Source: Anaerolineales bacterium (GTDB lineage: Bacteria; Chloroflexota; Anaerolineae; Anaerolineales; UBA11579). From it: 64,000 nucleotides of DNA. The notes beneath the pieces were generated by a model, which had not been told where the DNA came from, made no database searches, and worked only from the letters and a program-made list of their open reading frames with translations. The translations under genes and the position numbers were made by a program. Of the stretch, positions 1 through 9,963 are shown one piece after another. The stretch is taken from NCBI GenBank assembly GCA_019637675.1, contig JAHBVE010000001.1, positions 620,001 to 684,000 on the forward strand, in the 5' to 3' direction. Numbering within the stretch: the first letter of the stretch is position 1; each line of letters starts with the position of its first letter.

Positions 1-1
1 G

Positions 2-909
<908 letters not shown>

Positions 910-910
<1 letters not shown>

Positions 911-2058
911 TGAGCGCCTGGCCCGGCAAGTTCGTCATTGGCCTGACCGGCAACATTGCCACCGGCAAGAGCGTGGTGCGCCGCATGCTGGAGCATGCCG
1001 GCGCCTTCGGCATCGACGCCGACGCGCTCTCGCACCGCGCCATCGAGCATAACGGCCCGGGCTACGCGGCGGTGGTGCAGAGCTTCGGCAACTATATTCT
1101 CAAAGACGATGGCGAGATCGACCGCAAGAAGCTGGGCCAGATCGTGTTCGCCGACCCACAGGCGCTCAAGCTGCTCGAGAGCATCATCCACCCCATCGTG
1201 CGCGAAGGGGTGGATCACCTGGCGCGGCTCAGCCCACACCAGGTGATCGTGATCGAGGCCATCAAGCTGCTCGAGTCGCCGCTGCGCCAGATGTGCGATG
1301 TGATCTGGGTGGTCACCGCCGACGAGGCCGTGCAGTTGACGCGGCTTAAGCACAAGCGCGGCATGGATGTGGACGAAGCGCGCAAGCGCATGGCCAGCCA
1401 ATCCTCCCAGGCTGAGAAAGCTGCCCAGGCGGATACGGTGATCGACAACAGCGCATCCATTGAGCAGACCTGGCAACAGGTCAAGGACGCGTGGCGCAAG
1501 CTGTTCCCGCAGGCTACCGGCGAGACAGTGCCGACCCGCCTGCGCGGGGCGGTCACCGCCGGTTTAGCGAACGGCATGCAGGTGATGCGCGCCCGCCCGC
1601 GCCAGGCCGAGGACATTGCCGGCTTCATCAACGCCAACAATGGCACGGGCAAGCTGCAGCCCGCCCAGGTGGTGAACGCGTTTGGCGAAAAGGCCTTCCT
1701 GCTCCTGCATACGCTGGATGGCCTGAAAGCCCTGCTGGGCTGGAAGGTCGAGAACCTGGTGGCCCGTGTGGATGACTTCTATCTGGAGCGCGGTCTGGCG
1801 CATGCCGAATATGTGCCCTTCCTCGTTAGCGAAGTAGAGCAGGCCTCGCGCGAGTTGCAATGCGAGGTCATCCTGCTGTTCGTCGCCCCGGCGCTGGCCG
1901 CCCAGCGCGATCTGTGGCTCGGCCTGGGCTATGAGGAGCGCCTGCCCAGCGAGCTCAGCGTGGGCGCTTGGCACGAAGCTGCCCAGGAGTCTGCTCCGGC
2001 GGGCAGTGTGATGTTGTTCAAGCAATTACGGGCTGACAGGGTGCTGCGGCCCATCTAA
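910..2058 (+). CDS. coaE: Dephospho-CoA kinase fused to a C-terminal GNAT-like domain
   Basis: Residues about 8-200 are a CoaE kinase: P-loop 'GLTGNIATGKS', 'IDADALSH', 'IIHPIVREGV' and 'IEAIKLLES', for the last step of CoA synthesis (ATP + dephospho-CoA). CoaE alone is usually about 200 residues, but this protein has 382. Residues about 222-382 begin 'MQVMRARPRQAEDIAGFIN' and contain a 'LWLGLGYEERLP' segment, as in N-acetyltransferases of the GNAT fold. A CoA-making domain joined to a probable acyl-CoA-using domain is a reasonable pairing, but the acceptor is unknown. The start overlaps the kbl stop, and cdaA follows after 3 nt. Confidence 0.88.
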
Positions 2059-2061
2059 GCT

Positions 2062-2940
2062 ATGCGCAATCTTTTTGACGAGCTCACCTTTATTTTGCAA
2101 CGCCTCAGCCTGGCCAGCTTTGTGGATCTGGCGCTGGTGACACTCATCATCTTTGCGGTGCTGCTCTTCATCCGCAATACCCGCGCCATGGTGCTGCTGC
2201 GCGGTTTCTTGCTGCTGTATGTGGTCATTAGCCTGTTCACCGTCATTTTCGAGTTGCCCGCTTTCTCGTGGCTGGTGCGCAACTCCGTGCCCGCCATCCT
2301 GGTAGCGATCCCGGTCATCTTCGCCCCCGAGATTCGCCGGGTGCTGGAGCGCTTTGGCCGCGCCAGCACCATCCTGAGCGGGCGCAGCCGCCAGGGCGCC
2401 GGGCGGGATGTGATCCAGTCGCTGGCGCATGCCGCCATCCGCCTGTCGGAGCGCCGCTTCGGCGCGCTGATCGTGCTGCAACGCCTCGACAGCCTGGAAG
2501 AGTACGTCGAGACCGGCGTGGCGATGGGCGCCCAGGTGACGCCCGAGCTGCTGCTGCAGATCTTCTATCCCAATACCCCGCTGCACGACGGGGCGGCCAT
2601 CATCGCGGACGACCGCGTCATTGGCGCGTCGTGCGTGATGCCGCTGTCTTCCAGCGGCGTGCTGTCCGAGAGCGCCGAGCGCCGCATGGGCCTGCGCCAC
2701 CGCGCCGCGCTCGGCACCTCTGAGATCAGCGACGCGGTCGCCCTTGTGGTCTCTGAAGAGACCGGCGCTATTTCGGTGGCGTTCGGCGGCCGCATGATCC
2801 AGCGCCTGGGCCGCGAGCGTTTGGAAGGCGTGCTGCGTGCCTTCTACCGCCCGGTGGAATCTGAAAGCGTGGTGGAGCGCTTCCTGGCGCGCTATTTGCC
2901 CTTCCTGCTGCCTGACCCGCCAGAGGAGTCGGAGAACTGA
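2062..2940 (+). CDS. cdaA: Diadenylate cyclase CdaA (membrane c-di-AMP synthase)
   Basis: Makes c-di-AMP from two ATP. Hydrophobic segments lie at residues about 20-95 (three predicted helices), followed by a DAC catalytic domain with the signature 'LHDGAAII' (DGA motif) near residue 174 and 'GLRHRAALG' (RHR motif) near residue 210. Length of 292 fits CdaA/YbbP. The gene directly precedes the YbbR-domain gene with a TGATG overlap, the conserved cdaA-cdaR order. The usual third member, glmM, is absent; der follows instead. Confidence 0.95.
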   Translation: MRNLFDELTFILQRLSLASFVDLALVTLIIFAVLLFIRNTRAMVLLRGFLLLYVVISLFTVIFELPAFSWLVRNSVPAILVAIPVIFAPEIRRVLERFGRASTILSGRSRQGAGRDVIQSLAHAAIRLSERRFGALIVLQRLDSLEEYVETGVAMGAQVTPELLLQIFYPNTPLHDGAAIIADDRVIGASCVMPLSSSGVLSESAERRMGLRHRAALGTSEISDAVALVVSEETGAISVAFGGRMIQRLGRERLEGVLRAFYRPVESESVVERFLARYLPFLLPDPPEESEN

Positions 2941-4172
2941 TGCTGCGCCTCTTGCTGCAACGCCTGTGGTCCAACATCGGCACGCTGACGCTGGCCTTCC
3001 TGCTCGCCTTCGCGGTGTGGATGTCGGCCGTGGTGGCGGCCGACCCCAACGAGGTGCGTGATTATCCGGCGCCCCTGGCGCTCGAAGTGCGCGGGCTCGA
3101 CCCCAGCCTGCTGCTGATCGGCAACCCGCCCGCCGAAGTGACGGTGCGCCTCGGCGCGCCCAGCTCGCTGTGGCAACAGCTCACTGCCCAGCCGCGCCCG
3201 GTCAGCGCGTATATTGACCTGACTGGCCTGACCGAGGGCGAGCACACGGTGGATGTGGAGATCGAGTCCTCGCTGCGCCCGATCCGCGTGGCCAGCATTT
3301 CGCCCATGCAAGTGCAGATCACGCTGGAGCCGCGCGCCGTGCGGGATGTGCCCATCACCGCCCAGCTGCAAGGCCAGCTGGCGTTGGGCTTCCAGCTGGA
3401 TGGCATCACGCTCGAGCCTGAAAGCGCCACCGTGATCGGCCCCATGAGCCTGATGGCGCAAGTGGCCGGGCTGCAGGCGGCGCTGGATATCAACCAGGCG
3501 CGCGAATCCATCAGCACCAACGTGCCGCTGCGCGCCGTGGATGCCAATGGGGTGGTGCTCAGCGGTCTCACTATCGAGCCGGCTGAAGCCCGGCTGGAAG
3601 TCAGCATTCTGCAGTCCGGCGGGTACCGCGATGTGGCTGTGAAAGTGGAAACCATCGGCCAGCCGGCCAGCGGTTTCCGCGTCACGGACATCTCCGTTTC
3701 GCCGCCGGTAGTGACCCTGTTCTCGGCTGACCCGCAAGTGGTTGCCGACCTGCCGGGCTTTGTCAGCACGCTGCCGCTGGACCTGACCAATCTTAATGAT
3801 GATCTGGAGACGCGCTTGCTGCTCGACCTGCCGCCGGGCGTCATTGTGGTGAGCGAAGAGCAGGATGTGCGCGTGACCATCGGCATTGCCCCGGTGGAAA
3901 GCAGCCTGCTGCTCAACCTGAATGTCGAGGTGGTGGGTCTGGCCAGCAACCGCACTGCGACCCTCTCGCCTGAGAGTGTCAGCGTCATCATCTCCGGCCC
4001 GCTCACCATGCTGCAAAACCTCTCGCCGGCCGATATTCGTCTGATCGTGGATGTGAACGGTCTGGCGTTGGGAACGCACTTGCTGGAGCCTGAAGCCGCT
4101 GAGCTGCCCACCGGCCTGCAGATCCTATCCATTACGCCGGTCTCTATTGAAGTCGTGATCGCGCGTCGATAA
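2940..4172 (+). CDS. cdaR: YbbR-domain protein, CdaA regulator CdaR
   Basis: 410 residues with one N-terminal membrane anchor (about residues 10-30, 'IGTLTLAFLLAFAVWMSAVV') followed by an extracytoplasmic part made of repeated beta-rich YbbR modules. The repeating theme 'V.I.LEP..V.DVPI...' recurs about every 80-90 residues, giving roughly four modules. CdaR binds and modulates the cyclase CdaA at the membrane. The start codon overlaps the cdaA stop, implying coupled translation and fixed stoichiometry. No enzyme motif is visible. Confidence 0.9.
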   Translation: MLRLLLQRLWSNIGTLTLAFLLAFAVWMSAVVAADPNEVRDYPAPLALEVRGLDPSLLLIGNPPAEVTVRLGAPSSLWQQLTAQPRPVSAYIDLTGLTEGEHTVDVEIESSLRPIRVASISPMQVQITLEPRAVRDVPITAQLQGQLALGFQLDGITLEPESATVIGPMSLMAQVAGLQAALDINQARESISTNVPLRAVDANGVVLSGLTIEPAEARLEVSILQSGGYRDVAVKVETIGQPASGFRVTDISVSPPVVTLFSADPQVVADLPGFVSTLPLDLTNLNDDLETRLLLDLPPGVIVVSEEQDVRVTIGIAPVESSLLLNLNVEVVGLASNRTATLSPESVSVIISGPLTMLQNLSPADIRLIVDVNGLALGTHLLEPEAAELPTGLQILSITPVSIEVVIARR

Positions 4173-4185
4173 AAAGAAAGAATTC

Positions 4186-5559
4186 ATGCCAAAACCTGTT
4201 GTAGCTATTGTGGGCCGCCCCAATGTGGGCAAGAGCGCCCTGTTCAATCGCCTGGCCGGGCAACGCCTGGCCGTGGTGGATGATGTGCCCGGCACCACGC
4301 GTGACCGCCTGTACGCCGAATCCGAATGGGTCGGCACGCAGTTCCTCATCGTGGATACGGGCGGCATCGACCCCACCACGGTGACCCGCGGCCGCGAGCC
4401 ACTCTCGATCGGCTCGGCCGAGTTCATCCAGCAAATTCGCGAGCAGGCTCAGCAAGCCGTCAGCGATGCGGATCTGGTGATGTTCGTGGTGGATGTGGAA
4501 AGCGGCGTCACCCCGGCTGACCGCGAGGTGGCCAGCATCCTGCGCCGCAGCCAGCGCAAAGAGGGCGATAGCCTGCTTCCGCCCGTGCTACTGGTAGTCA
4601 ATAAAGTCGACTCCGTTCAACGGCGGGAAAACCTGGTCGAATTCTACGAACTGGGCATGGGTGACCCGCATCCGGTTTCCGCCGTGCACGGTTCCGGCAC
4701 CGGCGACATGCTGGATGCATTGGTGGCTGCATTGCCGCCGCAGATCGAAGACCCAGAGGAATCGGATGCGGATCTCTCCGTTGCCATCGTTGGCAAGCCC
4801 AACGCGGGCAAATCCACCCTGTTGAACGCGCTGGTAGGGGAGGAGCGCGCCATCGTCAGCGATATTCCTGGCACCACGCGTGACACGGTGGACAGTTTTA
4901 TTGACTATGAAGGCCAGCGCATCAAGCTGATCGATACGGCCGGCTTGCGCCGCCGCGGCAAGATCGAGCCCGGGGTCGAGAAATACTCCGCTATTCGTTC
5001 CGTGCGCGCCATCGAGCGGGCCGAAGTGGTGCTGCTGGTGATCGATGCCACTACCGGCATTACTGCTCAGGATGCGCATATTGCCGGCTATGTACAAGAT
5101 GCCTGGAAGAGCGCCGTGATCCTGGTGAACAAGTGGGATGCGTTGGAGAAAGACACCTTCAGCATGGAGCAGTACACGCGCAACATCCGCTATGTGCTCA
5201 AGTTCATTGATTATGCTCCCATGATCTTTATCTCGGCCATGACCGGGCAGCGCGTCAAAGAGGTGCTGCCCATCGCAGCCACCGTGGGCGCCGAGCGCAT
5301 GGTCAAGCTCAGCACCTCACAGGTCAACCGCGTGCTGGAGGATGCGCAGGAGCGCCAGCCGGCGCCCAACCGCGCCGGCCGCAACCTGCGCATCTACTAC
5401 GGCACCCAGGTGCGCAGCGACCCGCCGACCTTCCTGCTGTACTGCAACGACCCCAAGCTGCTGCACTTCACCTACGAGCGCTATCTGGAGAACCGCATTC
5501 GTGATGCGTATGGCTTTCTGGGTACGCCGATCCGGATCGTGGCCAAGAAGCGTGAGTAA
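4186..5559 (+). CDS. der: Ribosome-assembly GTPase Der (EngA)
   Basis: Tandem GTPase with two G domains. The first has P-loop 'GRPNVGKSALFN' and 'DTGG', the second 'GKPNAGKSTLLN', 'DTAGLRRR' and 'NKWD'. A C-terminal KH-like domain ('VRSDPPTFLLYCND') follows. At 457 residues it has the usual length. Der works in maturation of the 50S subunit. It lies 14 nt after cdaR and ends its operon at a strong terminator. Confidence 0.97.
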   Translation: MPKPVVAIVGRPNVGKSALFNRLAGQRLAVVDDVPGTTRDRLYAESEWVGTQFLIVDTGGIDPTTVTRGREPLSIGSAEFIQQIREQAQQAVSDADLVMFVVDVESGVTPADREVASILRRSQRKEGDSLLPPVLLVVNKVDSVQRRENLVEFYELGMGDPHPVSAVHGSGTGDMLDALVAALPPQIEDPEESDADLSVAIVGKPNAGKSTLLNALVGEERAIVSDIPGTTRDTVDSFIDYEGQRIKLIDTAGLRRRGKIEPGVEKYSAIRSVRAIERAEVVLLVIDATTGITAQDAHIAGYVQDAWKSAVILVNKWDALEKDTFSMEQYTRNIRYVLKFIDYAPMIFISAMTGQRVKEVLPIAATVGAERMVKLSTSQVNRVLEDAQERQPAPNRAGRNLRIYYGTQVRSDPPTFLLYCNDPKLLHFTYERYLENRIRDAYGFLGTPIRIVAKKRE

Positions 5560-5620
5560 AAGCTTTCAGCGGTTAGCGGTCAGCTCCACAAACTCGCTCA
5601 GGATGACAATACTTAATCAA

Positions 5621-5653
5621 CAGAAGGCCGCACGAAGTGCGGCCTTCTGTTTT
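5621..5653 (+). terminator. Rho-independent terminator after der
   Basis: A 13-bp perfect stem (CAGAAGGCCGCAC / GTGCGGCCTTCTG, GAA loop) is followed by TTTT. It lies between der and a convergent minus-strand gene. The flanks carry 'agcggtcagc' and 'gctgaccgct' words, a mosaic also seen near 32.7 kb. Confidence 0.9.
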
Positions 5654-5683
5654 GCTGACTGCTGAAAGCTGACCGCTAGCAAG

Positions 5684-6139
5684 TTACTTGCCCGGCACGA
5701 TCTTGGCAAGGCTGTTGGTCACCGCCTTCAGGTCGGCGGCGTGGGTCTTGAGCTTGTTCACATCGCCGGACTGCAGGCCGCTGCGCACCGAGTTCACCGT
5801 GGCCGAGGTCTTGGCCTCGTTGTCGATGATCATCTGGGTCCACTTCTCCAGATTGATCAGCATGGTCTGCGCATTCTTGGGCACGATCGGCAGGTTCTTT
5901 ACGATCGGCACGATCACGTCCAGCACCTGGTTGGCGCTGCGGGCGTATTTGACCGCCACGCCGTGCAGGCTGCCGAAGGTGGTGGTCAGCTCCAGGGCAA
6001 CTTCCTGGATCGTGTCGATCATCTGGGCGTTCTCGCGCACGCTGCTGGAGATCTGGTCGAGTGAGGAGGACAGCTTGTTGGAGAATTTGACATAGCCGGT
6101 CTTGGAAGGCACGGCCTTGATGGGGCGGGGGTTGCGCAT
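5684..6139 (-). CDS. Hypothetical helical protein, 151 aa
   Basis: I do not recognise the family. The protein is almost entirely alpha-helical by composition, with heptad-like stretches ('LSSSLDQISSSVRENAQMI', 'KLKTHAADLKAVTNSLAKI') and no signal peptide, Cys or obvious catalytic motif. The basic N-terminus (MRNPRPIKAVPSK) is followed by the helices. A Shine-Dalgarno 'AGGAG' precedes the ATG, and an extended -10 (TGTTATACT) lies about 40 nt upstream. It could be a structural or membrane-associated coiled-coil protein; no function is assigned. Confidence 0.7.
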   Translation of the reverse strand: MRNPRPIKAVPSKTGYVKFSNKLSSSLDQISSSVRENAQMIDTIQEVALELTTTFGSLHGVAVKYARSANQVLDVIVPIVKNLPIVPKNAQTMLINLEKWTQMIIDNEAKTSATVNSVRSGLQSGDVNKLKTHAADLKAVTNSLAKIVPGK

Positions 6140-6173
6140 GGTGGCTCCTGTTTGTGGGGTTGAAATTGGCGGC

Positions 6174-6179
6174 AGTATA
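6174..6179 (-). promoter_or_regulatory. Extended -10 element for the 151-aa gene
   Basis: On the minus strand TGTTATACT reads as an extended -10 (TGnTATACT). It is divergent from the TATAAT of the hemolysin III-type gene 75 nt away. No convincing -35 was seen. Confidence 0.5.
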
Positions 6180-6254
6180 ACAACGTTGGCCTGAGCGCTT
6201 GGGCTGAGCAGGTTAAGAATTGGTAAACATCCCCAGCCCCGGCCGCGGCATGAC

Positions 6255-6260
6255 TATAAT
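6255..6260 (+). promoter_or_regulatory. TATAAT -10 box directly before trhA-like gene
   Basis: Perfect TATAAT. A start of transcription 7 nt after the hexamer would fall at about 6267, on the GTG/ATG start codons at 6266/6269, so the mRNA would be leaderless. No good -35 is visible. Confidence 0.6.
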
Positions 6261-6268
6261 TCGCAGTG

Positions 6269-6934
6269 ATGAGCATCAACATCCACGCCAACCGCTACAC
6301 GCCCGCCGAGGAGTGGGCCAATAGCATCTCGCACGGCATCGGCATTGTGCTGTCGATCGCCGGGCTGGCGGTGCTAGCCAGCTTTGCCAGCCTGCTGGGC
6401 ACCACCTGGCACATCGTCAGTTGCAGCATCTATGGTGCAACGCAGATCATGCTGTACGCCACTTCGACCTTGTATCACAGCATTCCTATCGAGCGCGTCA
6501 AGAAATTACTGCGCACGCTGGATCATTCGGCCATTTTCTTGCTGATCGCGGGGACTTATACGCCCTTCCTGCTGGTCAACTTGCGCGGCCCGTGGGGTTG
6601 GAGTTTGTTGGCGGTGGTGTGGGCGTTGGCGATCGCTGGCATCGCCCTGCAGGGCGTCATGCTCAAGCTGCCGCGCTGGGTCAACGCCATCCCGTATATC
6701 GGCATGAGCTGGCTGGTGGTCGTCGCCATCCGCCCCATGCTGGAGAGCGTGGCGCCCGGTGGCCTGTGGCTGCTGGCGGCCGGCGGGCTGGCCTACATGG
6801 TAGGCGTGATCTTCTATGTATGGAAGAAGCTGCCATTCAACCATGCCATCTGGCACGGCTTTGTGTTGCTCGGCAGCGCCCTGCATTATTTTTCGATACT
6901 TTTCTATGTGATCCCGCTAGCCCAGGCTATCTAA
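6269..6934 (+). CDS. Hemolysin III / TrhA family (PAQR) membrane protein
   Basis: About 221 residues with seven hydrophobic helices. PAQR/hemolysin III hallmarks are present: 'EEWANSISHGIG' near the N-terminus, 'STLYHSI', 'DHSAIFLLIAGTYTPF' and the C-terminal 'HAIWHGFVLLGSALHYF', whose Ser/His/Asp residues form the family's metal site. TrhA in E. coli affects membrane energetics and lipid homeostasis; haemolysis is not general for the family. GTG at 6266 and ATG at 6269 are both possible starts, and ATG is preferred. No Shine-Dalgarno is present, consistent with the leaderless arrangement. Confidence 0.92.
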   Translation: MSINIHANRYTPAEEWANSISHGIGIVLSIAGLAVLASFASLLGTTWHIVSCSIYGATQIMLYATSTLYHSIPIERVKKLLRTLDHSAIFLLIAGTYTPFLLVNLRGPWGWSLLAVVWALAIAGIALQGVMLKLPRWVNAIPYIGMSWLVVVAIRPMLESVAPGGLWLLAAGGLAYMVGVIFYVWKKLPFNHAIWHGFVLLGSALHYFSILFYVIPLAQAI

Positions 6935-6936
6935 GC

Positions 6937-6968
6937 AAAAAAAGCCCGCCGAAAGGCGGGCTTTTTTT
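6937..6968. terminator. Bidirectional terminator between convergent genes
   Basis: AAAAAAAGCCCGCC, GAAA loop, GGCGGGCTTTTTTT: a perfect stem with a T run in both directions. It serves the hemolysin III-type gene (+) and the DUF1328 gene (-). Confidence 0.95.
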
Positions 6969-6977
6969 GCTCGTGGG

Positions 6978-7145
6978 CTAGGCCACCGGTGGGCGGCGCC
7001 CGAAGACGAGCGAGATAACGAACAGCACCAGGAAGACAACGAACAGGATCTGAGCGATGTCTGTTGCAGTACCGGCGATGCCACCGAAGCCGAGCGCACC
7101 GGCGATCAGGGCAACGATCAGAAAGGTCAGGGCCCAGTTAAGCAT
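6978..7145 (-). CDS. DUF1328-family small membrane protein, 55 aa
   Basis: The frame starts [20 protein letters not shown] and ends GRRPPVA. It has two hydrophobic helices, with the '[17 protein letters not shown]' centre typical of DUF1328/YtjA proteins (normally 50-60 residues). A Shine-Dalgarno GGAGG lies 6 nt before the ATG. Family members are small inner-membrane proteins often linked to stress; the function is unknown. The gene ends 10 nt from the shared terminator. Confidence 0.88.
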   Translation of the reverse strand: MLNWALTFLIVALIAGALGFGGIAGTATDIAQILFVVFLVLFVISLVFGRRPPVA

Positions 7146-7222
7146 AAATCCTCCATTTCTAGCTGGTCCGTGCCAACTAGTGCGGAGAACGGGCCTATCT
7201 CCGGCTAAGTTACCTTTGGGGC

Positions 7223-7251
7223 TTGACTCACATCTGGCTTTTAGTTATTCT
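7223..7251 (+). promoter_or_regulatory. Promoter of the BMC-linked gntR gene
   Basis: TTGACT (7223-7228), 17-bp spacer, TATTCT (7246-7251). The start of transcription is expected near 7258, just ahead of the direct repeat at 7266-7284. Confidence 0.7.
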
Positions 7252-7265
7252 TATCCAAGTAGAAC

Positions 7266-7284
7266 ATGTTGGAATATGTTGGAA
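7266..7284 (+). promoter_or_regulatory. 10-bp-period direct repeat over the gntR start, possible autoregulatory operator
   Basis: ATGTTGGAA occurs at 7266-7274 and again at 7276-7284, exactly one helical turn apart. The second copy contains the start codon. An AACATGTT palindrome overlaps the first copy. The position just downstream of the promoter suits repression by the encoded GntR protein (inference). Confidence 0.4.
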
Positions 7285-8079
7285 CAGGAAACTAGACTCC
7301 AGAGCAGTGGCAAGCCGCTATATGAGGCGATGGCCGACGAGCTGCGCGAGCAGATGCGCACCGGCCGCCTGCAGCCCGGCCAGCGCATCCCCTCCGAGAG
7401 CGAGCTATGCGAGCTGTACGGGGTGGGGCGCAACACCGTGCGCCACGCCATCGCCGACCTGACCGCCCAGGGCTATCTGCGCACGCTGCAGGGCGTGGGC
7501 AGCTTCGTCACCGAGCCACGCGTCAGCAAGACCGCCGAATACCTGCTGGGTTTTACCCAAGAGATGCAGATGCAGGGCCGCCAAGTTGGCAGCCGCGTGT
7601 TGGAAGCCAGCCTGGTGCCGGCCGATGCCTTCCTGGCGCGCCGGCTGCAGGTGCAGCTGGGCAGCCCGGTGGTATTCCTCAACCGTCTGCGTTTCATGGA
7701 CGGCGAGCCGACTGCGATCGAGCGCGCCTACTTGCCGCATGAGCTATTCCCCGGCATCCTCGAACACGACTTCTCCGCCACTTCGCTGTATCAGGTCCTG
7801 GCCGACGAATACGGCCAGCGCCCAGACCACGCCGAGCAGGAGATCGAAGCCAGCCTGGCCAGCGAGCAGGTGGCCCAGCTGCTGGGGCTGCCGCAGCCGG
7901 CGGTGGTCTTCGTCTTCCACCGCGAAACCCGCACAGCGGATGGCCGCGTGATCGAATACGTCGACTCTGAAGTGCGCGCCGACCATTTCCGTTTCTATGC
8001 CAATCTCAAACTGCACGCCCCCGTGCAGGATTTTGGCTTTCGCCGCCTACCGATCCCCGTTGGGGGCGGGAAGGGCTAG
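7276..8079 (+). CDS. GntR/HutC-family regulator, probable regulator of the BMC operon
   Basis: 267 residues. The N-terminal winged helix is 'LYEAMADELREQMRTG...IPSESELCELYGVGRNTVRHAI' (residues about 13-75), followed by a UTRA ligand domain (about 95-250) that in this subfamily binds sugars or sugar phosphates. The open frame extends upstream to 7057, but that part is upstream of the promoter and encodes no family residues, so ATG 7276 is chosen. It stands 32 bp before the BMC operon and reads the same way, making it the obvious candidate sensor, perhaps of a sugar phosphate (inference). Confidence 0.88.
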   Translation: MLEQETRLQSSGKPLYEAMADELREQMRTGRLQPGQRIPSESELCELYGVGRNTVRHAIADLTAQGYLRTLQGVGSFVTEPRVSKTAEYLLGFTQEMQMQGRQVGSRVLEASLVPADAFLARRLQVQLGSPVVFLNRLRFMDGEPTAIERAYLPHELFPGILEHDFSATSLYQVLADEYGQRPDHAEQEIEASLASEQVAQLLGLPQPAVVFVFHRETRTADGRVIEYVDSEVRADHFRFYANLKLHAPVQDFGFRRLPIPVGGGKG

Positions 8080-8099
8080 CGCCAGCCTGTGGCCCTGCC

Positions 8100-8105
8100 T
8101 ATAAT
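8100..8105 (+). promoter_or_regulatory. TATAAT -10 of the BMC operon, leaderless start
   Basis: Perfect TATAAT ending 6 nt before ATG 8112. A +1 placed 7 nt after the hexamer coincides with the A of the start codon. There is no Shine-Dalgarno between them. Confidence 0.65.
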
Positions 8106-8111
8106 CCACCT

Positions 8112-8733
8112 ATGGCCATCTCAGACTCCGAGATCCAGCAGATCGTGCAGCGCGTGACCGCCCAGCTCGAGGGCAGCATGGTGTCTGCAAAGCAGAAGCC
8201 GCAGGCTTCTGCCGCGGCAGCCGCGGCAGCTGCGCCTGCGAAGCAGGCGTTGCTGCCGCAAGACCCATCCAGCGGCCGCGTCGTGGCCGTCGGCGCAGAC
8301 CATGGCGGCTATGCCATGAAAGAGGTGCTCGAGGAGCATTTGAAGGCCAACGGCTACACCGTCATTGACTGCGGCACCAACAGCACCCAGGCGGTGGACT
8401 ATCCCGACTTCGCCGAGGCGGTGGCCCGCAAAGTGGCCAGCGGCGAAGCCTGGCGCGGCATCCTTGTGGATGGGGCCGGCATCGGCAGCTGCATGGCCGC
8501 CAACAAAGTGCGCGGCGTGCGCGCCGCCCTGTGCTACGACTACGCCACGGCGGTCAACAGCCGTGAGCACAACGATGCGAACGTGCTGACCCTGGGCGCC
8601 GGCCTGATCGGCCTGGCGCTGGCCAAGCAGATCGCGGATACCTGGCTGCGCACCGAGTTCGGTGGCGGCCGCCACGCCGGCCGCGTGGACAAGATCATGG
8701 CGATCGAGGAACGATCGGCAATTGAGGCAACCC

Positions 8734-8747
<14 letters not shown>
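8112..8747 (+). CDS. rpiB: BMC-associated RpiB/LacAB-family sugar-phosphate isomerase with encapsulation helix
   Basis: Residues 1-20 ([20 protein letters not shown]) form an amphipathic helix like known BMC targeting peptides. An Ala/Pro-rich linker follows to about residue 55, then a complete RpiB fold from '[16 protein letters not shown]' to '[16 protein letters not shown]'. RpiB interconverts ribose-5-P and ribulose-5-P. The Asp-His of 'ADHGG' and His of 'SREHNDANV' are kept. The loop that in E. coli RpiB reads ICGTG (catalytic Cys66, Thr68) here reads '[14 protein letters not shown]', so both residues are changed and the substrate or mechanism may differ. It is the first gene of the BMC operon and overlaps deoC by 14 nt. 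Confidence 0.9.
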
Positions 8748-9672
<925 letters not shown>

Positions 9673-9673
9673 T

Positions 9674-9961
9674 ATGTTGATCGCAAAAGTCATCGGCACT
9701 ACCGTCGCCACCATCAAGGACCCCAAGCTGGAGGGGCGCAAGCTGCTCATCTGCCGTGAGGCCGACGAGACCGGCAAGGCCACCGGCAAGCCCTACGTTG
9801 CCATCGATACGGTGGATGCCGGCGTGGGTGATCTGGTGCTGACTGCCCACGGCTCCAGCGGCCGCCAGACCGCCATCACCAAAGACACGCCGGTCGACGC
9901 GGTCATCATGGCCGTGATCGACTCGCTGCAGGTGGATGGCGCCAACACCTATAAGAAATAA
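9674..9961 (+). CDS. BMC-P shell vertex protein (EutN/CcmL family), copy 1
   Basis: 95 residues of the pentameric vertex family: 'MLIAKVIGTTVATIKDPKLEGRKLLI' opening, 'VAIDTVDAGVGDLVLTAHGSS' centre and 'PVDAVIMAVIDSL' end. Such pentamers cap the corners of the microcompartment. It lies 1 nt after the deoC stop and 2 nt before the aldehyde dehydrogenase. It is one of three BMC-P genes in this operon. Confidence 0.95.
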   Translation: MLIAKVIGTTVATIKDPKLEGRKLLICREADETGKATGKPYVAIDTVDAGVGDLVLTAHGSSGRQTAITKDTPVDAVIMAVIDSLQVDGANTYKK

Positions 9962-9963
9962 CC

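Noticed and set aside
7057..7275. N-terminal extension of the BMC-linked GntR gene
   Set aside because: It lies upstream of the TTGACT/TATTCT promoter, overlaps the DUF1328 gene on the other strand and has no GntR-family residues.
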